This document shows positions 1 to 5,991 of a DNA stretch of 8,151 bases, piece after piece. Below the pieces are notes generated by a model. The model did no database searches. It was given only the letters and a program-made list of their open reading frames with translations, and was not told where the DNA came from. The stretch is from NCBI GenBank assembly GCA_903644035.1, contig CAHJXG010000491.1, forward strand, positions 1 through 8,151, read 5' to 3'. The first letter of the stretch is position 1. Each line of letters starts with the position of its first letter. A program made the position numbers and the translations under genes. Source of the DNA: Rhodospirillales bacterium. Its GTDB lineage: Bacteria > Pseudomonadota > Alphaproteobacteria > Acetobacterales > Acetobacteraceae.

Positions 1-1569
1 ATCCTTGGCCGGCTGATGTCCTACGCCCAGCTTCAGTTCAGCACCGACAGCCTCGACCCGGGCATCGCCAGGTTCTACCAGTCGATCAACGAGCGGGTGA
101 CGACCATCAGCTCGCATCTGCTGTTCCTGTCGCTCGAGCTGAACCGGGTCGAGGAGGGCGACCTCGCCGCGAAGCTCGCCGACCCGGCGCTCTCGCGCTA
201 CGCGCCGTTCCTGCGCGACCTCCGCGTGTTCCGCCCGCATCAGCTCGACGACCAGCTTGAAAAGCTGCTGCACGAGAAGGAGGTCACGGGCCGCAGCGCC
301 TGGAGCCGCCTGTTCGACGAGACCATCGCGGCGCTCCGCGTCCCGGTGCGGGGCGAGTCCCTCACGGTCAGCGCCGCGCTGAACAAGCTGTCCGACCGCG
401 ACCGGGCCGTGCGGGCGGACACGGCGGCGTCCATCGGCGAGGTGTTCCAGCGCAACGCGCGGCTGTTCTCGCTGGTGACGAACACGCTGGCGAAGGACAA
501 GGAGATCGTCGACACCTGGCGCCGCTACCCGCGCCCCACCAGCGCGCGCAACCGCGCGAACATGGTGGAGGACGAGGTCGTGGACGCGCTCAGCACGGCC
601 GTGTCGGCGGATTACGGCCGCCTGTCGCATCGCTACTACGCGCTGAAGGCGAAGTGGCTCGGGCTGGAGAAGCTGGAGCATTGGGACCGCAACGCGCCGC
701 TGCCGGACGACAGCGACCGGCCGATCGCCTGGGGCGAGGCGCGGGACCGGGTTCTGTCGGCCTATAGCGGCTTCTCGAAGGAGCTGGGGGAGGTCGGGCG
801 GCAGTTCTTCGACCGGCCCTGGATCGACGCCGTGCTGCGGGACGGCAAGGCCGGCGGCGCCTTCGCCCATCCGACCGTGCCGTCGGCGCATCCGTATCTG
901 CTGCTGAACTATCACGGCAAGACCCGGGACGTGATGACGCTCGCGCACGAGCTGGGCCACGGCGTGCACCAGGTGCTGGCGGCGAAGAACGGCTACCTGA
1001 TGTCCGGCACGCCGCTGACGCTGGCGGAGACGGCGAGCGTGTTTGGCGAGATGATGACCTTCCGCGCCCTGCTGGCCGCCGAGACCGACCCGCGGCGCCG
1101 CCGCATCATGCTGGCAAGCAAGGTCGAGGACATGCTCAACACGGTCGTGCGGCAGACCGCGTTCTACCAGTTCGAGACGCTGCTGCACGCCGAGCGGCGG
1201 TCGGGCGAGGTGATGCCGGAGCGCATCGGCGAGCTGTGGATGCAGGTGCAGACCGAGAGCCTGGGGCCGGCCTTCCACTTCACGCCCGAGTACAGCGTGT
1301 ACTGGGCCTACGTGCCGCACTTCATCCACTCGCCATTCTACGTCTATGCCTATGCCTTCGGCGACTGCCTGGTGAACGCGCTCTACAGCGTGTTCCAGGG
1401 CGGGCACCCCGGCTTCGAGCAGAAGTACCTGGACATGCTGCGCGCCGGGGGCACGAAGCGGCATCGGGAGCTTCTGGCGCCGTTCGGCCTCGATGCGTCG
1501 GACCCGGCGTTCTGGCGCCGCGGCCTCGACGTCATCAGCGGCTTCATCGACGAGCTGGAGGCCCCCTGA
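1..1569 (+). CDS. pepF: M3-family oligoendopeptidase (PepF type), 5'-truncated by the window edge
   Basis: Zinc metallopeptidase of family M3 that cleaves short peptides, normally in the cytoplasm. The zinc motif HELGH is encoded at 946-960. The third ligand is the Glu at 1027-1029 in an AETASVFGE stretch, 23 residues after the second His, which is M3 spacing. The C-terminal tyrosine-rich block HFIHSPFYVYAYAFG (1318-1362) is the usual substrate-side region of PepF-like enzymes. The frame is open to base 1 (ILGRL precedes the first ATG at 16), and the visible 522 residues are shorter than the roughly 600 usual for the family. I therefore read this as a partial gene whose true start lies upstream, not one starting at 16. 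The missing part would be about 70-90 N-terminal residues. The stop TGA at 1567-1569 overlaps the next ATG by one base. No signal peptide can be judged. The family call is firm; the physiological substrate is unknown. Confidence 0.93.
   Translation: MLGRLMSYAQLQFSTDSLDPGIARFYQSINERVTTISSHLLFLSLELNRVEEGDLAAKLADPALSRYAPFLRDLRVFRPHQLDDQLEKLLHEKEVTGRSAWSRLFDETIAALRVPVRGESLTVSAALNKLSDRDRAVRADTAASIGEVFQRNARLFSLVTNTLAKDKEIVDTWRRYPRPTSARNRANMVEDEVVDALSTAVSADYGRLSHRYYALKAKWLGLEKLEHWDRNAPLPDDSDRPIAWGEARDRVLSAYSGFSKELGEVGRQFFDRPWIDAVLRDGKAGGAFAHPTVPSAHPYLLLNYHGKTRDVMTLAHELGHGVHQVLAAKNGYLMSGTPLTLAETASVFGEMMTFRALLAAETDPRRRRIMLASKVEDMLNTVVRQTAFYQFETLLHAERRSGEVMPERIGELWMQVQTESLGPAFHFTPEYSVYWAYVPHFIHSPFYVYAYAFGDCLVNALYSVFQGGHPGFEQKYLDMLRAGGTKRHRELLAPFGLDASDPAFWRRGLDVISGFIDELEAP
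1557..1561 (+). promoter_or_regulatory. Ribosome binding site for the ABC1 kinase gene
   Basis: GGAGG lies inside the last codons of pepF, 7 bases before the ATG at 1569. It is a near-perfect Shine-Dalgarno and decides the start of the downstream gene, whose reading frame is otherwise open far upstream inside pepF. Confidence 0.7.
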
Positions 1570-2921
1570 TGGTCGATGCGAACCGCCCGAACCTGTTTGG
1601 CGAGCTGAGGCGCTTCGCCCGGACCTCCGGCGCCGTGGGCGGCATCGCCGCGCGGGTGGCGGGCGAGAAGGTGTTCGGCTTCAAGACCGATCGCCTGGCC
1701 CATGCCGAGGACCTGAAGAGCATCATCGGCGGCCTCAAGGGGCCGTTGATGAAGGTCGCGCAGATCCTCTCGACCATCCCCGACGCGCTGCCGGATGAGT
1801 ATGCGCAGGAGTTGTCGCAGCTGCAGGCCAACGCGCCGGCGATGGGCTGGTCCTTCGTGCGCCGACGCATGGCGGGCGAGCTGGGGCCGGACTGGCAGGG
1901 CAAGTTCGCGAGCTTCGGGCAGGAGGCGGCGGCGGCGGCGAGCCTGGGGCAGGTGCACCGCGCGACGCTGCCGGACGGCACGGACGTGGCGTGCAAGCTG
2001 CAGTATCCCGACATGCCGAGCACGGTGGACGCGGACCTGCGGCAGCTTCGGCTGGCGATGAACGTGTTCAAGCGGATCGACACGACGATCCAGGGCGACG
2101 ACATCTACACCGAGATCGCCGAGCGGCTGCGGGAGGAGCTGGACTACCTCCGGGAGGCCGCGCAGATGCGGCTCTATGCCCTGATGCTGCGGGACGAACC
2201 GCTGGCCAGCGTGCCGACGCCGATCGACGGCTACACGACGCAGCGATTGCTGACGATGACCTGGCTGCCGGGCAAGCCGATGCAGCAGCGGATCGACGAG
2301 GACCCGCCCATGGAGGTGCGCAACCACATCGCAAAGGCGATGTTCCGCGCCTGGTACGTGCCGTTCTACCGCTACGGCGTGATCCATGGCGACCCGCATT
2401 TGGGCAACTACCAGGTCCGGGCGGATGAGGGCCTCAACCTGCTGGACTTCGGCGCGATCCGGGTGTTCCCGCCCAAGTTCGTCCGCGGGGTCATCGACCT
2501 GTATGAGGCGATCCGCGACGGGGACGAGGCGAAGGCGCAGTTCGCCTATGAGGGCTGGGGGTTCGAGAACCTGTCCAAGGCGCAGATCGCCATGCTGAAC
2601 CAGTGGGCGGCCTTCGTGTACGAGCCGCTGCTGCAGGACCGCGTGCGGCGCATCCAGGACAACGACGACCCGCAATACGGCCGCAGCGTGGCGGAGAAGG
2701 TCCATGCCGGCCTGAAGGAAACGGGCGGCGTGCGGCCGCCGCGGGAGTTCGTGCTGATGGACCGCTCGGCGCTGGGCCTGGGCAGCGTGTTCGTCCGGCT
2801 GCGGGCGGAGCAGAACTGGTTCCGGCTGTTCCATGAGCTGGTGGACGACTTCAACACCGAGGAGGTGGCGGCCCGGCAGGCGGCGGCGCTGCTGGAAGCC
2901 GGCGTGCCGCCCAGCCTCTAG
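1569..2921 (+). CDS. ABC1/ADCK/UbiB-family atypical kinase-like protein
   Basis: A 450-residue member of the ABC1/UbiB/COQ8 protein-kinase-like family. Relatives are tied to ubiquinone biosynthesis or lipid homeostasis, usually with ATPase rather than protein kinase activity. Motifs in order: a KxGQ-type element reading KVAQ at residues 62-65; the alanine-rich loop in place of the kinase glycine loop (A120-A124, then SLGQVH); the ATP-site lysine K143 (VACK); an ExD element, E190-D192; the catalytic loop HGDPHLGN at 273-280 with D275; and DFG at 293-295. I see no C-terminal membrane helices, unlike E. coli UbiB, and the protein is about 100 residues shorter, so I do not call it ubiB. The ATG at 1569 is chosen because it follows a strong Shine-Dalgarno and overlaps the pepF stop; the frame upstream of it is a shadow of pepF. 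The substrate is unknown. KVAQ instead of KxGQ is the main deviation. Confidence 0.9.
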   Translation: MVDANRPNLFGELRRFARTSGAVGGIAARVAGEKVFGFKTDRLAHAEDLKSIIGGLKGPLMKVAQILSTIPDALPDEYAQELSQLQANAPAMGWSFVRRRMAGELGPDWQGKFASFGQEAAAAASLGQVHRATLPDGTDVACKLQYPDMPSTVDADLRQLRLAMNVFKRIDTTIQGDDIYTEIAERLREELDYLREAAQMRLYALMLRDEPLASVPTPIDGYTTQRLLTMTWLPGKPMQQRIDEDPPMEVRNHIAKAMFRAWYVPFYRYGVIHGDPHLGNYQVRADEGLNLLDFGAIRVFPPKFVRGVIDLYEAIRDGDEAKAQFAYEGWGFENLSKAQIAMLNQWAAFVYEPLLQDRVRRIQDNDDPQYGRSVAEKVHAGLKETGGVRPPREFVLMDRSALGLGSVFVRLRAEQNWFRLFHELVDDFNTEEVAARQAAALLEAGVPPSL

Positions 2922-2982
2922 GGGTCTTGCCACTGGCCGGCGGCGCGGGGCATCTTGGGTCTTAGGGATTGGGGATCGTCGT
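2922..2982 (+). promoter_or_regulatory. Possible sigma70-like promoter before the pnt genes
   Basis: This 61-base gap is the only sizeable non-coding stretch between the plus-strand genes. It holds TTGCCA at 2927-2932 (5 of 6 match to TTGACA), then after 18 bases CATCTT at 2951-2956 (3 of 6 match to TATAAT). A transcript from here would have a leader of about 20 bases. The -10 match is weak and the spacing is long, so pnt could equally be read through from pepF. A GGGG at 2971-2974, 8 bases before the pntAA ATG, is the likely ribosome site. I see no convincing terminator in the gap. Confidence 0.25.
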
Positions 2983-4122
2983 ATGCGCCTTGCCGTGCTG
3001 AAGGAACGGGCTGCCGCCGAGACGCGGGTGGCGGCAACACCGGACACGGTGAAGAAGCTGGTGGCGCTCGGCCTGACCGTGGCCGTCGAGGCGGGCGCCG
3101 GCCAGGCGAGCGCGGTTGAGAATGCGGACTACCAGGCGGCCGGCGCCGAGGTGGCGCCCGACGCTGGCGCGGCGCTCGCTGGCGCCGGGGTCGTGTTCGC
3201 GGTGCAGATGCCAGGTCCCGAGATCCGGGCGATGATCCCGCGTGGCGCCGTGCTGGTCGCGATCAGCGGGGCGTTGAGCGATCAGGCGTTGGTGCCGTCC
3301 CTTGCCGCGGCCGGGATCGACGCCTGCGCCATGGAGCTGCTGCCGCGCATCACCCGGGCGCAGAGCATGGACGTGCTGAGCAGCCAGGCGAACCTCGCCG
3401 GCTACCGCGCGGTGATCGAGGGCGCAGGCGCGTTCGACCGCGGCTTTCCGATGATGATGACGGCCGCCGGCACCGTGCCGCCGGCGCGGGTGTTCGTGAT
3501 CGGCGCGGGCGTCGCCGGGCTGCAGGCCATCGCGACCGCCCGGCGGCTCGGCGCCATCGTGTCGGCGACCGACGTGCGCCCAGCGGCCAAGGAGGAGATC
3601 AAGTCGCTCGGCGCCACCTACGTGGGCGTCGAGGACGCGGAGACGGCGGGCCAGACCGGCGCCTATGCCAAGGAGATGAGCGACGCCTTCCGTCAGAAGC
3701 AGGCCGAGCTGATGGCCACGACCGTCGCGAAGAACGACCTGGTGATCTGCACGGCGCTCGTGATGGGCCGGCGCGCGCCGGTCATCGTGAGCCAGCCGAT
3801 GGTCGACGCCATGCGCGCCGGCAGCGTCATCGTGGACCTCGCATCGGAGGCCGGCGGCAACTGCGCCGCCACGGTGCCGGGCGAGGTGACGATCACCGAG
3901 CGTGGCGTCAAGGTGCTGGGCTGGACCAACTGGCCCGGCCGCATTCCCGTCGCCGCCAGCTCGCTGTATGCCCGCAACCTGCTGACCTTCCTGACCACGT
4001 TCTGGGACAAGGCCGCCCAAGCGCCCGCGCTGCCCGACAGCGACGAGATCGTGCGCGGCGTGCTGCTGACCCGCGGCGGCCAGGTCGCCCACGCGCAATT
4101 CAAGTCCGCATCCGCGGCATAG
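2983..4122 (+). CDS. pntAA: NAD(P) transhydrogenase subunit alpha, part 1 (NAD(H)-binding domain I)
   Basis: Cytosolic domain I subunit of proton-translocating transhydrogenase. It binds NAD(H) and passes hydride to NADP(H) on domain III of PntB. It has 379 residues, the size of the stand-alone alpha-1 subunit found in Rhodospirillum rubrum. The N-terminus (MRLAVLKER, then ETRVAATP) is typical of the alanine dehydrogenase/PNT fold. RITRAQSMDVLSSQ starts at residue 122; its R122, Q127, D130 and S133 line up, with a constant offset of 5, with the R. rubrum active-site residues I recall as R127, Q132, D135 and S138. The Rossmann motif GAGVAG is at 174-179, followed by a β-strand ending in D197 (ATDVRP). 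The protein ends without membrane helices; these are in the next gene. The ATG at 2983 is chosen because family homology begins exactly there; the same frame is open farther upstream inside the ABC1 gene, but that extension looks non-coding. Confidence 0.96.
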   Translation: MRLAVLKERAAAETRVAATPDTVKKLVALGLTVAVEAGAGQASAVENADYQAAGAEVAPDAGAALAGAGVVFAVQMPGPEIRAMIPRGAVLVAISGALSDQALVPSLAAAGIDACAMELLPRITRAQSMDVLSSQANLAGYRAVIEGAGAFDRGFPMMMTAAGTVPPARVFVIGAGVAGLQAIATARRLGAIVSATDVRPAAKEEIKSLGATYVGVEDAETAGQTGAYAKEMSDAFRQKQAELMATTVAKNDLVICTALVMGRRAPVIVSQPMVDAMRAGSVIVDLASEAGGNCAATVPGEVTITERGVKVLGWTNWPGRIPVAASSLYARNLLTFLTTFWDKAAQAPALPDSDEIVRGVLLTRGGQVAHAQFKSASAA

Positions 4123-4127
4123 AGAGG
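4121..4127 (+). promoter_or_regulatory. Ribosome binding site for pntAB
   Basis: AGAGAGG begins within the pntAA stop codon and ends 4 bases before the ATG at 4132. The spacing is short but usable and supports that start; the overlap with the stop suggests coupled translation. Confidence 0.5.
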
Positions 4128-4131
4128 CTCG

Positions 4132-4539
4132 ATGAACCCGAATTCATATGCGGACGAGGCGGTCCGGATTGCCGAGCGCGCCGCCTCCCTGGCTGACCAG
4201 CTGCGCGTGGCGAGCGCCGGGCTGGAGCCGGTGGCGACGGCGGTGGAGCCGTTCATCTTCCTGCTGGCGATCTTCCTGATGGCCTGCTTCGTCGGCTACT
4301 ACGTGGTCTGGAACGTGACGCCCGCGCTGCATTCGCCGCTGATGGGCGTGACCAACGCGATCTCCTCCGTGATCGTCGTCGGCGCCATGCTGGCGGTCGG
4401 GCTGTCCGACAACAACTGGGCACGCGCCTTCGGCTTTCTGGGGGTGCTGCTTGCCAGCATCAACATCTTCGGCGGCTTCGTCGTGACCCAGCGGATGCTG
4501 TCGATGTTCCAGGCCAAGAAGCCGCTGGTGCGCAAGTAG
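4132..4539 (+). CDS. pntAB: NAD(P) transhydrogenase subunit alpha, part 2 (membrane part)
   Basis: Small membrane subunit (135 residues) that supplies the alpha-chain helices of domain II, the proton channel of the transhydrogenase. Three hydrophobic segments are visible at about residues 40-61, 75-90 and 98-119, the number expected for the split alpha-2 subunit. The first 35 residues are polar and probably cytoplasmic or a linker. The last helix runs into [18 protein letters not shown], a conserved family ending, followed by a basic tail. In E. coli this part is fused to the NAD-binding domain as one PntA; here it is a separate gene, as in R. rubrum and many alphaproteobacteria. It sits 9 bases after pntAA and 1 base before pntB, so the three are almost certainly one operon and one complex in the inner membrane. 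Confidence 0.95.
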   Translation: MNPNSYADEAVRIAERAASLADQLRVASAGLEPVATAVEPFIFLLAIFLMACFVGYYVVWNVTPALHSPLMGVTNAISSVIVVGAMLAVGLSDNNWARAFGFLGVLLASINIFGGFVVTQRMLSMFQAKKPLVRK

Positions 4540-4540
4540 C

Positions 4541-5947
4541 ATGAGCGCCTCCCTCACCTCGCTCGCCTACCTCGTCGCCGCCGTCCTGTTCGTGCTGGCG
4601 CTCCGCGGGCTGTCCAGCCCCGTCACCTCGCGGCAGGGCAACCTGTTCGGCATGGTCGGCATGGGCATCGCCGTGCTCGCGACGCTGCTGCAGCGCGGCA
4701 TGTCCGGCTCGGGCTTCCTGCTGATCGCGGTCGCCATCCTGATCGGCGGCGCCATCGGCGTCGTCGTGGCGCGCCGCATCCAGATGACGGCGCTGCCGCA
4801 GCTGGTCGCCGCCTTCCACTCGCTGGTGGGCCTGGCCGCGGTGTTCGTCGCCGCCTCCGCGCTGAACGCGCCGGCCTCGTTCGGCATCGGCGTGCCCGGC
4901 GCCATCCACACGCAGTCGCTGATCGAGATGTCGCTTGGCCTGGTGATCGGCGCCATCACCTTCTCCGGTTCGCTGATCGCCTTTGCCAAGCTGCAGGGCA
5001 TCATGAAGGGCGCGCCGATCCTGTTCGCCCGGCAGCACCAGCTCAACCTGGCGCTCGGCCTCGTGCTGCTGGCGCTGCTCGTCGTGTTCGTCGCCACCGG
5101 CAGCCAGCCGCTGTTCTGGCTGCTGGCGCTGCTGGCCCTGGGCCTCGGCTTCCTCATCATCATCCCGATTGGCGGTGCCGACATGCCGGTCGTGGTGTCC
5201 ATGCTGAACAGCTACTCCGGCTGGGCGGCCTGCGGCATCGGCTTCACCATTCAGAACCTCGCCCTCATCATCACCGGGGCGCTGGTGGGCGCATCGGGCG
5301 CGATCCTGTCGTACATCATGTGCAAGGGGATGAACCGCAGCATCCTGAACGTGCTGCTGGGCGGCTGGGGCACCGATGCGGGCGGCGCGGCGGCCGTGGA
5401 CCCGGCGCACGCCGACCGCTCGGTCCGCGCCGGCAACGCGGACGACGCCGCCTTCATCATGAAGAACGCGTCCAAGGTCGTCATCGTGCCGGGCTACGGC
5501 ATGGCGGTGGCGCAGGCGCAGCACTCGCTGCGCGAGATGGCCGACACGCTGAAGAAGGAGGGCGTCGAGGTGAAGTACGCCATCCACCCCGTCGCCGGCC
5601 GCATGCCCGGCCACATGAACGTGCTGCTGGCCGAGGCCAACGTGCCCTATGACGAGGTGTTCGAGCTGGAGCAGATCAACAGCGAGTTCAGCACGGCCGA
5701 CGTGGTCTACGTGATCGGCGCCAACGACGTGACCAACCCGTCGGCCAAGACCGATCCCAAGTCACCGATCTACGGGATGCCGATTCTCGACGTGGACAAG
5801 GCGAAGACCGTGCTGTTCATCAAGCGCAGCATGGCGTCGGGCTATGCCGGCGTGGACAACGAGCTGTTCTTCCGCCCGAACACGATGATGCTGTTCGGCG
5901 ATGCGAAGAAGATGACGGACGAGGTCGTGCAGGGCCTGTCGCACTGA
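4541..5947 (+). CDS. pntB: NAD(P) transhydrogenase subunit beta
   Basis: Beta subunit of 468 residues, full length for the family. It carries most of the proton-conducting membrane domain II and the NADP(H)-binding domain III, and couples proton entry to NADPH formation. The first 260 or so residues hold about nine hydrophobic helices. Residues matching E. coli sites implicated in proton transfer are kept: H93 in AFHSLVGLAAV (E. coli H91), D214 in GGADMP (D213) and N223 in SMLNSYSGWAA (N222). Domain III starts near residue 290; its dinucleotide fingerprint is VPGYGMAVAQAQ at 316-327, followed by the HPVAGRMPGHMNVLLAE loop and GANDVTNP around 393-400, all intact. No clear Shine-Dalgarno precedes the ATG, which lies one base after the pntAB stop, so translation is probably coupled. 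The gene ends 11 bases from the end of phaC on the other strand. Confidence 0.97.
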   Translation: MSASLTSLAYLVAAVLFVLALRGLSSPVTSRQGNLFGMVGMGIAVLATLLQRGMSGSGFLLIAVAILIGGAIGVVVARRIQMTALPQLVAAFHSLVGLAAVFVAASALNAPASFGIGVPGAIHTQSLIEMSLGLVIGAITFSGSLIAFAKLQGIMKGAPILFARQHQLNLALGLVLLALLVVFVATGSQPLFWLLALLALGLGFLIIIPIGGADMPVVVSMLNSYSGWAACGIGFTIQNLALIITGALVGASGAILSYIMCKGMNRSILNVLLGGWGTDAGGAAAVDPAHADRSVRAGNADDAAFIMKNASKVVIVPGYGMAVAQAQHSLREMADTLKKEGVEVKYAIHPVAGRMPGHMNVLLAEANVPYDEVFELEQINSEFSTADVVYVIGANDVTNPSAKTDPKSPIYGMPILDVDKAKTVLFIKRSMASGYAGVDNELFFRPNTMMLFGDAKKMTDEVVQGLSH

Positions 5948-5949
5948 CG

Positions 5950-5991
5950 GCGCCGGGCTTACGCCCAAGCCCCGACGTAACGGCCCGGCGC
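5950..5991. terminator. Inverted repeat at the pntB/phaC convergence, possible bidirectional terminator
   Basis: A perfect 9-base inverted repeat, GCGCCGGGC at 5950-5958 and GCCCGGCGC at 5983-5991, has a 24-base loop containing the phaC stop codon. An alternative smaller hairpin, GGGCTT (5955-5960) with AAGCCC (5967-5972), overlaps it. Neither is followed by a T-run on either strand, so it is not a classic intrinsic terminator. In GC-rich DNA such repeats also arise by chance; its placement exactly at the tail-to-tail junction is the reason to list it. Confidence 0.3.

Noticed and set aside
16..18. ATG at 16 as the true start of pepF
   Set aside because: The frame continues upstream to base 1 with family-like sequence (LGRL before the Met), and the protein would be about 70-90 residues too short.
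1236..1568. Upstream in-frame extension of the ABC1 gene into pepF
   Set aside because: The extension is an Arg/Ala/Pro-rich out-of-frame reading of conserved pepF sequence; a strong Shine-Dalgarno and the ATG at 1569 explain the true start.
1383..3047. 554-codon open frame on the minus strand across the ABC1 gene
   Set aside because: The translation is rich in Arg, His, Gln and Pro with no recognisable fold, typical of an antisense shadow in GC-rich DNA; the plus strand encodes a clear ABC1 protein.
2962..4098. 378-codon minus-strand open frame across pntAA
   Set aside because: Same compositional shadow pattern, no homology recognised, fully antisense to pntAA.
4460..5614. 384-codon minus-strand open frame across pntB
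   Set aside because: Low-complexity His/Asp/Gln/Arg-rich translation with no motif; it is the antisense of a highly conserved transhydrogenase gene.
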